64,000 nt of DNA, from positions 29,198-93,197 of the forward strand of contig JAUIAO010000019.1 of NCBI GenBank assembly GCA_030425425.1, given 5' to 3'. Every line of letters starts with the position of its first letter. The first letter of the stretch is position 1. Made by a program: the position numbers and the translations under genes. Shown piece after piece: positions 17,806 to 26,021 of the stretch. The notes under the pieces are model-generated. The model searched no databases, was not told where the DNA came from, and saw only the letters and a program-made list of their open reading frames with translations. The stretch is from Bacteroidia bacterium. GTDB taxonomy: Bacteria; Bacteroidota; Bacteroidia; Cytophagales; Cyclobacteriaceae.

Positions 17806-19104
17806 ATGGAAAAGATCAATGTTTTCTGGCACAGAAGGGACTTAAGAATACAAGATAACACAGGGTTATATTATGCACTTACTAGCGAATTGCCTGTGCT
17901 CCCAATTTTTATCTTCGATACGAATATACTTTCAAAGTTAGAAGAGCAAAATGACGCTCGGGTAACTTTTATTCATGAGCAAATTGTCAAATTGAATGAG
18001 GAATATTCCCAAAAGGGGAGTGGTCTCAAAGTGTTCAATTGTACACCTGAGGAAGCGTTTAATGAGCTATTAGATACCTATGAAATTGCCGGAATTTACA
18101 CCAATCGAGATTATGAGCCTGAAGCAATAACTAGGGATTCAGCCATTCAGGAATTAGTCCAACAGCATGGAGCAGAGTTTTATACTTTCAAGGATCAGGT
18201 GATTTTTGAAAAAGGTGAAATCCTAACAGATAAGGGAGAACCTTATAAAGTATTCACTCCTTTTAAGAATAAATGGCTTCAAAAATACAAGGATATTGAT
18301 CACAAGTCCATTGATACTCAGAAACATCTAAAAAATACTTTCCAGCTAAAAGGTACAGACATTCCCACTATTGAAGAATTAGGGTTTGAGCCATCTGAGT
18401 TGACATTTCCGGATAAGACCTATTCTGAGCAAATTGTGGAGAAATATGCAGATGATAGAGATTTTCCAGCGAAGAAAGGCACAACCAGATTGGGGGTGCA
18501 TTTAAGGTTTGGAACCATCAGTGTGAGAGAGTTAGCTGCTCAAACTTCCTCTTTGTCGGAGACATATCTTAGTGAATTAATCTGGAGAGAGTTTTATATG
18601 ATGATTCTGGCTTACTTTCCTGAAGTGGTTGATAAGGCGTTTAAATCTAAATATGATCAGATAAAGTGGATCAATGACGAAGATCAATTTATAAAATGGT
18701 GCGAAGGAAAAACAGGTTACCCTATTGTAGATGCTGGAATGCGGGAGTTAAATGCCACGGGATATATGCATAATAGGGTGAGGATGGTGGTTTCTAGCTT
18801 TTTAACAAAGCATTTGCTAATTGATTGGAGATGGGGAGAGCGATATTTTGCCAAGAAACTACTCGACTATGAACTAGCAAGTAATAATGGCGGGTGGCAA
18901 TGGGCCGCCGGTACGGGAACAGATGCCCAGCCATATTTCAGAGTCTTTAACCCTAAAAGTCAACAAGAAAAATTTGACCCTGACTATTCATACATTAAGA
19001 AATGGGTTCCCGAATTCGATACTCCCAAATATCCAAAACCCATTGTGGATCATAAACAAGCACGAGTCAGAGCAATAGAAACCTATAAGGAGGCAGTTTC
19101 CTAG
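17806..19104 (+). CDS. phr: deoxyribodipyrimidine photolyase / cryptochrome
   Basis: This encodes 432 residues from the ATG 17806; a GTG 21 bases earlier is possible. The N-terminal antenna domain begins FWHRRDLRIQDN. The FAD-binding helical domain shows TTRLGVHLRFGTIS, ELIWREFYMMIL, YPIVDAGMRELNATGYMHNR, and NNGGWQWAAGTGTDAQPYFRVFNP, which are the lesion- and FAD-contacting residues of class I CPD photolyases. It follows tamB by about 55 bases. Repair of UV dimers is the likely role; a (6-4) or cryptochrome role is less likely. Confidence 0.93.
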   Translation: MEKINVFWHRRDLRIQDNTGLYYALTSELPVLPIFIFDTNILSKLEEQNDARVTFIHEQIVKLNEEYSQKGSGLKVFNCTPEEAFNELLDTYEIAGIYTNRDYEPEAITRDSAIQELVQQHGAEFYTFKDQVIFEKGEILTDKGEPYKVFTPFKNKWLQKYKDIDHKSIDTQKHLKNTFQLKGTDIPTIEELGFEPSELTFPDKTYSEQIVEKYADDRDFPAKKGTTRLGVHLRFGTISVRELAAQTSSLSETYLSELIWREFYMMILAYFPEVVDKAFKSKYDQIKWINDEDQFIKWCEGKTGYPIVDAGMRELNATGYMHNRVRMVVSSFLTKHLLIDWRWGERYFAKKLLDYELASNNGGWQWAAGTGTDAQPYFRVFNPKSQQEKFDPDYSYIKKWVPEFDTPKYPKPIVDHKQARVRAIETYKEAVS

Positions 19105-19141
19105 CTTAATTTTCTTAAATTTCCATAATTAAATTATAACT

Positions 19142-19540
19142 ATGGATTTCAAAGCATTCAGTCAAAAACTTGCCGATAAGATCGGTGGAGATTATCAGGA
19201 ATATGATGACAATCATTCCATATTCATTGTGCCACTTGAAGACAGTCGTTTTCAGACTGTAATTGCCAGAATAGTAGAACATGAAAAGTACGGTCGGAAG
19301 ATCGTTCAGGTGTCCTCTAAAGTTTGTAGTACAGAGGAGCAAATTGATTACGCTGCTGTTTTGGAGGCAAGTAAGGATTTTATCCATACAAATTTCATTG
19401 TCGAAGATGGGTATCTAAAAATTGATACTTCAATTTATATGGATTATGCTGATGAGGCATTGATTGAAGACATGGTAAAGGAAGTAGCTGAAACTGCTGA
19501 CGAGTGGGAAAATAAGATAACCGGAAAAGATATCAATTGA
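19142..19540 (+). CDS. conserved-looking acidic protein of unknown function
   Basis: This encodes 132 residues with no signal peptide. Alternating strands and helices are predicted from the pattern: helix (FKAFSQKLADKI), several strands (SIFIVPLEDSR, FQTVIARIVEH, KIVQVSSKV), and an acidic C-terminal helix (EALIEDMVKEVAETADEW). The layout is reminiscent of small chaperone-like folds, but I recognise no family. It sits 37 bases after the photolyase and directly before RNase P RNA. Confidence 0.75.
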   Translation: MDFKAFSQKLADKIGGDYQEYDDNHSIFIVPLEDSRFQTVIARIVEHEKYGRKIVQVSSKVCSTEEQIDYAAVLEASKDFIHTNFIVEDGYLKIDTSIYMDYADEALIEDMVKEVAETADEWENKITGKDIN

Positions 19541-19545
19541 TTTAA

Positions 19546-19553
19546 TAATTTTG
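19546..19553 (+). promoter_or_regulatory. -7 promoter box of rnpB (TAATTTTG)
   Basis: TAATTTTG matches TAnnTTTG exactly. Its end lies five bases before the first base of the P1 helix of RNase P RNA, the distance expected for a start at about 19558-19560. No clear TTTG is visible at the -33 position. Confidence 0.5.
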
Positions 19554-19555
19554 CA

Positions 19556-19930
19556 ATAGCAAGTCGGCTCATCGTCCTGTGATTGCAGGAAGGAAAGTCC
19601 GGGCAGCATAGAGCAGCGTACTTCTCAACAGGAAGGTGTTGCACTGGAAACAGTGCAGTAACAGATAGTGCCACAGAAAATATACCGTCCTTTTTCGGGC
19701 AACCGTTTCAGGATAAGGGTGAAAAGGTGAGGTAAGAGCTCACCGGCTATTGTGCGAACAATGGTGCGAGGTAAACCTTACGCGCTGAAAGACCAAATAG
19801 GTTCTGTATAGAGTCGCTCGCTCATATTGCAGAATGGGTAGGTTGATAGACTTTATCAGCAATGATAAAGCTAGATAAATGATGAGCATCCTTCAAAGGA
19901 TACAGAACCCGGCTTATAGACTTGCTTATT
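19556..19930 (+). ncRNA. rnpB: RNase P RNA
   Basis: This is the catalytic RNA that matures tRNA 5' ends. The conserved 5' block GAAGGAAAGTCCGGGC (near 19588) and the 3' block ACAGAACCCGGCTTAT (near 19902) can form the P4 region, and AGCAAGTC (19558-19565) pairs with GACTTGCT (19919-19926) to make P1. The inner sequence includes the usual GAGGTAAGAGCTCACCGG and GGTAAACC segments of a type A RNA. Ends are approximate. Confidence 0.95.
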
Positions 19931-19947
19931 TAACCTTTCAATGAATT

Positions 19948-21105
19948 ATGCCACAAATACTTATTGTTGATGACGAGAAAGCTATCCGTCAGGCACTACA
20001 AGACATATTGACAGAAGAATCTTATCAAGTGTCTCTGGCTCAGGATGGTGAAGAAGCTTGGACTTTGATTCAGGATAACCAATATGATCTCGTGCTTTGT
20101 GATATCAAAATGCCTAAAATGGATGGTATCGAATTACTGACAAAATGTAGTGAGTCAGAAATCGACACACCTTTTGTGATGATTTCAGCACACGGCACCA
20201 TCGATACCGCAGTAGATGCAACCAAAAAAGGAGCTTACGATTTCATTCAAAAGCCACCGGATCTTAATCGTCTGCTTTTGACTATTAGAAATGCACTAAG
20301 TAATTCTAACTTAAAAACTGAGACCAAACAACTAAAAAGAAAAATCAAGAAAGGCTTTGAGATTGTTGGAGAATCAGATAAGATCACTGAGATCAAACAG
20401 ACCATTGAAAAAGTAGCACCCACGGAGGCAAGAGTATTGATAACTGGTGAGAATGGGACTGGAAAGGAGTTGGTAGCCAGATGGTTACATGAAAAAAGCA
20501 ATAGGGCAAAAGGTCCAATGATTGAAGTAAATTGTGCCGCTATTCCATCTGAATTAATCGAGAGTGAATTATTTGGCCATGAGAAAGGATCATTCACTTC
20601 TGCCCACAAACAGCGCATCGGAAAGTTTGAGCAGGCGCAGGGGGGTACACTTTTTCTTGATGAGATTGGTGATATGAGCTTATCTGCTCAAGCTAAAGTA
20701 CTTCGCGCACTTCAAGAGAATAAAATCACGAGGGTAGGCGGAGATAAAAGCATCAATGTAGATGTGCGGGTTTTAGCTGCAACTAATAAAAACTTAAAGA
20801 GGGAAATTGAGGATGGTAAATTCAGAGAAGATTTGTACCACAGACTGAGTGTTATGATTATTCAGGTCCCGGCATTGCGAGAGAGAGCGGAAGATATACC
20901 ACTACTCGTTAATCATTTTTTAGAACAGGTAGCAACTGATTATGGCACCAAGCCTAAAAGTGTTGATAAAAAGGGTGTGGAATTATTGAAGAGCTATCCT
21001 TGGACAGGAAATATCCGTGAACTCAGGAATATAGTCGAACGCTTGGTCATAATGTCTAATGACCAAATCACTGAAGAGAATGTAAGAAAGTATGTTGAAA
21101 TATGA
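19948..21105 (+). CDS. response regulator with sigma-54 AAA+ domain but no DNA-binding domain
   Basis: This encodes 385 residues. Residues 1-120 are a receiver with phospho-acceptor Asp in LCDIKMPKMDG. Residues 140-375 are an NtrC-type AAA+ ATPase: Walker A GENGTGKE, Walker B GGTLFLDEIGDM, and late motifs RVLAATNKNL and FREDLYHRLSV. The sigma-54 contact loop, normally GAFTGA, reads GSFTSA here. The protein ends at VRKYVEI, where the NtrC family would continue with a Fis-type helix-turn-helix; that domain is missing and no shifted remnant is apparent after the stop. It may act from solution, like FlgR of Helicobacter. No kinase is adjacent. Confidence 0.93.
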   Translation: MPQILIVDDEKAIRQALQDILTEESYQVSLAQDGEEAWTLIQDNQYDLVLCDIKMPKMDGIELLTKCSESEIDTPFVMISAHGTIDTAVDATKKGAYDFIQKPPDLNRLLLTIRNALSNSNLKTETKQLKRKIKKGFEIVGESDKITEIKQTIEKVAPTEARVLITGENGTGKELVARWLHEKSNRAKGPMIEVNCAAIPSELIESELFGHEKGSFTSAHKQRIGKFEQAQGGTLFLDEIGDMSLSAQAKVLRALQENKITRVGGDKSINVDVRVLAATNKNLKREIEDGKFREDLYHRLSVMIIQVPALRERAEDIPLLVNHFLEQVATDYGTKPKSVDKKGVELLKSYPWTGNIRELRNIVERLVIMSNDQITEENVRKYVEI

Positions 21106-21111
21106 GGAAAT

Positions 21112-21143
21112 AAAGGTTAACGTTAATTAAACGTTAGCCTTTT
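21112..21143. terminator. convergent hairpin terminator
   Basis: A 13-bp stem AAAGGTTAACGTT / AACGTTAGCCTTT with one G-T pair and loop AATTA is followed by T on the plus strand. It serves the response regulator and overlaps the last five codons of the small minus-strand lipoprotein. Confidence 0.7.
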
Positions 21144-21255
21144 CTGCAGTAACTGGCTTCTCAACATCAGACTTTGCATAAGTAGGGCAAGTCCTCTGAG
21201 TACAAGCAGATAGACCTAAAACAACAAGGGCGATAATTGCAAGTTTTAATTTCAT
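21127..21255 (-). CDS. 42-residue lipoprotein
   Basis: This encodes a 42-residue protein starting MKLKLAIIALVVLGLSAC, with a canonical lipobox LSAC (Cys18). The mature part is only 25 residues and includes TCPTYAK. A complete promoter in the correct direction and spacing lies just upstream (21305-21336), giving a leader of about 43 bases, and a terminator hairpin overlaps its end. These signals argue for a real gene although it is too short for usual gene callers. The function is unknown; the Cys-Pro-Thr-Tyr motif may be a useful search handle. Confidence 0.75.
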   Translation of the reverse strand: MKLKLAIIALVVLGLSACTQRTCPTYAKSDVEKPVTAEKANV

Positions 21256-21304
21256 GAGCGGTTTATTTTCTCTTTATAACTAAACTTAGGATGTGATAAC
21301 TCAT

Positions 21305-21336
21305 CAAAAGTATGATTTACTTTAGTACTAAACAAA
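21305..21336 (-). promoter_or_regulatory. promoter of the 42-residue lipoprotein
   Basis: Read on the minus strand, TTTG (21336-21333), a 20-base spacer and TACTTTTG (21312-21305) match the TTTG-N19/21-TAnnTTTG promoter of Bacteroidota completely. The predicted start of transcription is near 21298. Confidence 0.6.
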
Positions 21337-21368
21337 GAAAATGTCCTATTTATTGTTTTTTACTTTGA

Positions 21369-22340
21369 TTATACCAGCAAATTGCAGCCTCTGATGTCAG
21401 AATTATCGAATCTGCCTAAGACCTCAAAGATTTCATTTTTCTTAGTAATACCCAAATCCTGAGTTGCAATAAATGCACATGAGTGTACGTTAGCCAAATC
21501 AATAACGTTAATCCCTCCTGTTTTATTTTTTGGTAAAATGGTCAATGGATCATTTGTATCTCGGACTAATACTCTGGCCCATTTTGGAAATGACAAATTT
21601 GTGTGTTCACCATAAGCCTGTGTGGTTAATTCACACATTCCATATTCGGAATGTATAGCTTCTTGATTGAATCCTTTTTTTAGGATTGAGTGGAGTTCCT
21701 CTTTGATCATTTCTTTCCTTCTTCCTTTCATTCCTCCTGTTTCCATGATTACAAGATCTTGTGCATTTATTTCGAAAGATTCTATCAGGTCAAGAAGGGC
21801 ATAAGTGACTCCAATCAATAATTTTTTACCACTTGTATTATGCAATCGATCTTTTAATTCCTCATGATTTTGAAGAAAATATCCACTTTCTGGTTTCGAA
21901 TACTTTATGAACGAATCTACCATGCTAATTAGCGAAGAATCCCCTTGTTCTAGATAAGATGGTAATAGGGCGAAAATAGTCCATTGATCCAATTTACCAT
22001 ATTTGGATTCAAATATCACTTTGGCATTTTCGTGGTAAAACCCCAGGTTTCTAATCTGATGTTTGCTTCTGTAAGCCATTGATGTACCGCTACTTAGAAA
22101 TGTTTTTTCTGGAGTCCATTCTTCTGTCCTGATCTCATGAAACTTGAAAAGCTCTATTGGTAAAAAAGGGATTTCTTCCAGTCTTGAGACGTTTTCTGGA
22201 GTTTTTTTAAGGTTCGAACAAAACTTTTGATAAATATCATTGTATTGATATTGATATTTAAAAAGTGATAATGCTTTGGATTCGAAATTGGACGAATTAG
22301 TGTTAAATAGATCGGAAATGAAATTTTTGTAATCGAGCAT
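21369..22340 (-). CDS. LuxE/PaaK-family acyl-activating protein
   Basis: This encodes 323 residues resembling acyl-protein synthetase LuxE and the phenylacetate-CoA ligase fold. Visible marks are EIPFLPIELFKFHEI near residue 57, the Ser/Thr-rich adenylate loop FLSSGTSMAYRSKH near 84, METGGMKGRRKEMI near 200 and SEYGMCELTTQAYG near 237. Such stand-alone LuxE-like proteins in Bacteroidota are often linked to surface lipid or polysaccharide synthesis; they activate a carboxylate with ATP. No luciferase or luxCD genes are here, so bioluminescence is not implied. Confidence 0.85.
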   Translation of the reverse strand: MLDYKNFISDLFNTNSSNFESKALSLFKYQYQYNDIYQKFCSNLKKTPENVSRLEEIPFLPIELFKFHEIRTEEWTPEKTFLSSGTSMAYRSKHQIRNLGFYHENAKVIFESKYGKLDQWTIFALLPSYLEQGDSSLISMVDSFIKYSKPESGYFLQNHEELKDRLHNTSGKKLLIGVTYALLDLIESFEINAQDLVIMETGGMKGRRKEMIKEELHSILKKGFNQEAIHSEYGMCELTTQAYGEHTNLSFPKWARVLVRDTNDPLTILPKNKTGGINVIDLANVHSCAFIATQDLGITKKNEIFEVLGRFDNSDIRGCNLLV

Positions 22341-22479
22341 TGGTTATCAACATGGTTGAAATAGATTTACAAATCCCTCGGAGCAAGTCAATGATTGTAA
22401 ATCATTTATCGTTGAAAAAGTTTCCATAATTGCGAAATTGTAACAATAAGGGTAAGGAATAGTAGTTTTGTTTTCAAGT

Positions 22480-23346
22480 ATGCGAATTAAGGCAGTTCAA
22501 ATATCCATAATTTTGATCACTCTTTTCGTGAGTTCATGTTTTGAACCACCTGAGTTTTCTGATATTCCAAATGTTACTTTTCACAGTCTTACTTATCTAA
22601 ATTACGAAGCAGGAAGTGATTCCATGATTTTGGTGTTCGATTTTGAGGATGGAGATGGAGATATCGGATTGAGATCTGGTGATGAAGATACATATTCACC
22701 ATATCATCCGTTTTATTATGTTTTGGATTATTATGAGGATTATGATGTAGAAGATGCAGAGTGTCTCTACGGTACCACTCGAACAAGAAGGGTAAATATA
22801 GATGGTAAGGAGAAAATTACCTACGATGGAGAAGTTGTAGATTCTTTGTATAAACTGGTGAGCTATTCGGATGACGAAATTACTCCACCCCTTTTTTTAG
22901 TTGATGATTCAGGTACCCTTTACGATTTTTCTGACATTGATAATCGGCCGATATACAATTGTGCGAATTATGATGAGTTTCAGACTGTTTGCTTCGGAAC
23001 GGATACTTTTTATATTGAGAAAAATGAGTATCACAATAATTTTCATATCGAATTTCAGCGAAAGCGAAATGGGGTCTACAGTAAAATTGATTTTGCCTCA
23101 GAGTTCGGAAATACAAGTTGTGATGTGGTAGATTTTAATGGTAGAATACCATTGTTTGATGAAGATAATGTCGGTAGATCAATAAGTGGATCGATTGATT
23201 ATGCTATGCAGTCTGCAGGCTTTCCAATTGTACTAAGACAAGATACCTTTCGTATCAAATTTTATATCTATGATCGGGCTCTTAATAAAAGCAATGAAGT
23301 GATTTCTCCCGATCTTACATTGAGAGAAATCACTATAGACCGATAA
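22480..23346 (+). CDS. lipoprotein of unknown function
   Basis: This encodes 288 residues. The signal peptide ends in LFVSSC, so the protein is lipid-modified. The mature part has FEDGDGDIGLRSGDEDTY, an Asp-rich loop that could bind calcium, followed by predicted beta strands ending in LREITIDR. Proteins with this FEDGDGDIG signature recur in Cytophagales genomes but carry no function I know. I start at ATG 22480; a TTG 12 bases upstream is less likely. A TAGTTTTG box at 22463-22470 could be its promoter. Its stop abuts the E1 dehydrogenase stop with no gap. Confidence 0.82.
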   Translation: MRIKAVQISIILITLFVSSCFEPPEFSDIPNVTFHSLTYLNYEAGSDSMILVFDFEDGDGDIGLRSGDEDTYSPYHPFYYVLDYYEDYDVEDAECLYGTTRTRRVNIDGKEKITYDGEVVDSLYKLVSYSDDEITPPLFLVDDSGTLYDFSDIDNRPIYNCANYDEFQTVCFGTDTFYIEKNEYHNNFHIEFQRKRNGVYSKIDFASEFGNTSCDVVDFNGRIPLFDEDNVGRSISGSIDYAMQSAGFPIVLRQDTFRIKFYIYDRALNKSNEVISPDLTLREITIDR

Positions 23347-25752
23347 TCAGAACAATGGTTTGAAGTTGTCACTATCCATTTCTGACATCAACTCATAAAT
23401 TTTCTCGAATACATCTTCTGTGTTGGGCTTAGAGAAGTAGTCTCCATCCGTACCATAAGCAGGGCGGTGTTCTTGTCCTGTGATAGTAATTGGTTTCGAA
23501 TCCAGGTAATAATAACCGTTATCTTTTTCCAGCACATTTCGCATCATAAATGCGGAAGCTCCTCCCGGAACATCTTCATCAATAAATGCCACTCTGTTGG
23601 TTTTTTTAATTGATTCTACAATGATTCCATGACGATCGAATGGAAGTAATGTTTGTACATCTATGACTTCACAACTTATCCCAAATTCATTCAATTGATG
23701 TGCTGCTTCCATCACTATTCGGCACATTGACCCATAAGTTACCAACGTAATATCGGAGCCTTCTCTGATTACCTCAGGTGTAGCTAGCGGCACTTTCATT
23801 TCACCAATATTCTCTGGTAGTTTTTCTTTGAGGCGATACCCGTTCAATGGCTCAATGATCAGTGCAGGATCATCTGAATCCATCAAAGTATTGTAAAAAC
23901 CAGCTGCTTGTGTGAAGTTACGAGGAACGATAACATGAATACCTCGAATAGAACTTAGTAACATACCCATTGGCGAACCACTGTGCCAAACACCTTCTAG
24001 TCTGTGGCCTCTTGTTCTGATAATTAATGGTGCTTTCTGGCCTCCTTTAGTTCTATAATGTAAACTGGCCAAATCATCTGAGAGTGTCTGAATGGCATAG
24101 TAGATGTAATCCAAGTATTGTATTTCTGCAATTGGTCTAAGCCCTCGCATTGCAGCTCCAATCCCCTGACCAATGATTGATAATTCGCGAATTCCAGTGT
24201 CAGAAATTCGAATCTCACCAAACTTTTCTTGCAAGCCAGCAAAACCCTGATTGACATCACCGATTTTACCGACATCTTCACCAAATGCGATCACTCGCGG
24301 GTCACGACTGAATAGTTCAGTAAAACAAGCCTGAACAACCTCTCTACCATCTACCACCGGTGAATCTTCGTCATATTCAGGTTTAACCTCTGTGATTTTG
24401 AGTGGCGAAGCTTCTGAGCGACTGGTGATATGAGAGCTATATTCATTGCGATATTTAGCGAGTTTATCATTATACCAGCTAATCAATAAATCCTTTTCCT
24501 GAGATTGATCTTCACGCAAGTATCGGAGACTTTTCCTGACGGCTCGCATGATGTCCGCCTTTAGTGGATTGAGTGCCGTTTTGAGATCGTCTTTGATCTG
24601 CTGTAGGATTTTGTTGTTTTTAGAACTCAGTGCTGCTTTGCCTATCAATTCGAGTGCCTGATTCATATCCTCTTTGATCTCAGTCGTGAAGGCCTTCCAT
24701 GCGTTATCGCGGGCTTTTTTAGCTCTCGTTTTAGCTTCTTTCTCGATTTTTTTAAGTTCTTCTTCTGTAGCAAAACCCTCTTCGAGAATCCATTCTTTCA
24801 TTTTCAAGAGACAATCGTGTTCCTTTTCCCATACGAGTCGGTCTTTGCTTTTGTAGCGTTCGTGTGAACCAGAAGTAGAGTGTCCTTGAGGCTGGGTGAG
24901 CTCTTCTACATGGACCAGACAAGGGATATGCTCTTCACGGGCCATTTTCACTGCTTTTTGATAGGTTTCTATCAACGCAGGATAATCCCATCCTTTGACT
25001 GTGAATATTTCTAATCCTTCTTCATTATCACTGCTTTGAAGACCAGCCAGAGCTTTAGAGATAGATTCTTTGGTAGTGTGGTACTTCTGTGGTACTGATA
25101 TACCATAATAGTCATCCCAAACAGACATAACCATTGGGATTTGTAATACGCCAGCTGCATTCATTGCTTCCCAGAAATGACCCTCTGATGTGGATGCATT
25201 ACCAATTGTACCAAAGGCGACTTCATTTCCATTGATAGAAAAATCCTTAAAATCTGAAAGCTCAGGGTTGTTCCTGTAAAGCTTGGAGGCCCATCCAAGT
25301 CCTACAAGTCTTGGCATTTGTCCGGCAGTGCATGAAATATCTGAAGAAGTGATTTTCATGTCTGTGAGAGTTTTCCATTCACCTTTCTCATTGAGCGTTC
25401 TGGTGCCAAAGTGCCCGTTCATCATGCGGCCTCCAGAAGCCGGCTCGTCTTTTACATCAGTGTGTGCATAGAGCTGAGCAAAAAATTCCTGTGATGTAGT
25501 CTGACCAATGGCCATAACGAATGTCTGATCACGATAATAACCAGATCTCCAGTCTCCATTTTGAAAGAATTTGGCAGCAGCTATTTGTGCTACCTCTTTA
25601 CCATCTCCGAAGATTCCAAACTTTGCTTTGCCCATGAAAACTTCTTTTCTACCAATGAGGCTGTCTTCACGGCTTTCAATAGCAAGAGAGTAATCTTCTA
25701 AAATTTCCTGTGCGGTTAAGCTAATTTTTTTGGCTGTCTTCACTTCGTTCAT
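23347..25752 (-). CDS. fused alpha/beta E1 subunit of a 2-oxoacid dehydrogenase
   Basis: This encodes 801 residues. The first half is the alpha subunit: a thiamine-diphosphate site around GNASTSEGHFWEAMNAAG and SVWDDYYGISVPQK, then HGHSTSGSHERYK-like residues (QGHSTSGSHERY) of the phosphorylation loop. A charged helical linker spans about 310-440. The second half (from about 455) is the beta subunit with AFGEDVGKIGDVNQGF, RIRDTG-like ISDTGIRELS, and YGSMCRIVMEA. Fused E1 of this kind decarboxylates branched-chain or pyruvate-like 2-oxoacids and is widespread in Bacteroidota. E2 and E3 are not in the window. Confidence 0.92.
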   Translation of the reverse strand: MNEVKTAKKISLTAQEILEDYSLAIESREDSLIGRKEVFMGKAKFGIFGDGKEVAQIAAAKFFQNGDWRSGYYRDQTFVMAIGQTTSQEFFAQLYAHTDVKDEPASGGRMMNGHFGTRTLNEKGEWKTLTDMKITSSDISCTAGQMPRLVGLGWASKLYRNNPELSDFKDFSINGNEVAFGTIGNASTSEGHFWEAMNAAGVLQIPMVMSVWDDYYGISVPQKYHTTKESISKALAGLQSSDNEEGLEIFTVKGWDYPALIETYQKAVKMAREEHIPCLVHVEELTQPQGHSTSGSHERYKSKDRLVWEKEHDCLLKMKEWILEEGFATEEELKKIEKEAKTRAKKARDNAWKAFTTEIKEDMNQALELIGKAALSSKNNKILQQIKDDLKTALNPLKADIMRAVRKSLRYLREDQSQEKDLLISWYNDKLAKYRNEYSSHITSRSEASPLKITEVKPEYDEDSPVVDGREVVQACFTELFSRDPRVIAFGEDVGKIGDVNQGFAGLQEKFGEIRISDTGIRELSIIGQGIGAAMRGLRPIAEIQYLDYIYYAIQTLSDDLASLHYRTKGGQKAPLIIRTRGHRLEGVWHSGSPMGMLLSSIRGIHVIVPRNFTQAAGFYNTLMDSDDPALIIEPLNGYRLKEKLPENIGEMKVPLATPEVIREGSDITLVTYGSMCRIVMEAAHQLNEFGISCEVIDVQTLLPFDRHGIIVESIKKTNRVAFIDEDVPGGASAFMMRNVLEKDNGYYYLDSKPITITGQEHRPAYGTDGDYFSKPNTEDVFEKIYELMSEMDSDNFKPLF

Positions 25753-25786
25753 GTTTTAGGGGGTTAATGTTGTTTGGGGTCACCTA

Positions 25787-25794
25787 CAAACTTA
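25787..25794 (-). promoter_or_regulatory. candidate -7 box of the E1 dehydrogenase gene
   Basis: On the minus strand the octamer reads TAAGTTTG, an exact match to TAnnTTTG, 34 bases before the start codon. No TTTG is seen at the expected -33 distance. Confidence 0.35.
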
Positions 25795-25960
25795 ACGATT
25801 TTTAAGGTATTTACGGTTCATTTACCATAGATTCTATCAATTGGGAGGAATGGAAACGTTTGTCATCCATATAATATATTGCGTATTATATAATGGCAGA
25901 ATATAATATTGATAATATTTGCCAGTATTTATAGTAAATATCGAATTTTTGAAGGGTGAA

Positions 25961-25989
25961 TTGAATGTGAAATGAGCCACTTATCTTTG
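25961..25989 (+). promoter_or_regulatory. promoter of alanine dehydrogenase
   Basis: TTG at 25961-25963, an 18-base spacer and TATCTTTG at 25982-25989 fit the Bacteroidota promoter consensus. The start codon is 32 bases further on. Confidence 0.5.
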
Positions 25990-26021
25990 CATTATTCTAC
26001 AACATTAACCCTAGTTGCGCT

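Noticed and set aside
19444..19674. Minus-strand frame over the end of the 132-residue protein gene and the RNase P RNA
   Set aside because: The second half is antisense to structured RNA and the rest to a real gene.
21106..21126. A hidden HTH after the sigma-54 regulator by frameshift
   Set aside because: Fewer than 25 bases follow before the terminator and the small lipoprotein gene; no helix-turn-helix sequence is seen in any frame.
21369..22340. Bioluminescence (lux) system
   Set aside because: Only a LuxE-like protein is present; no luciferase or luxC/luxD genes are nearby.
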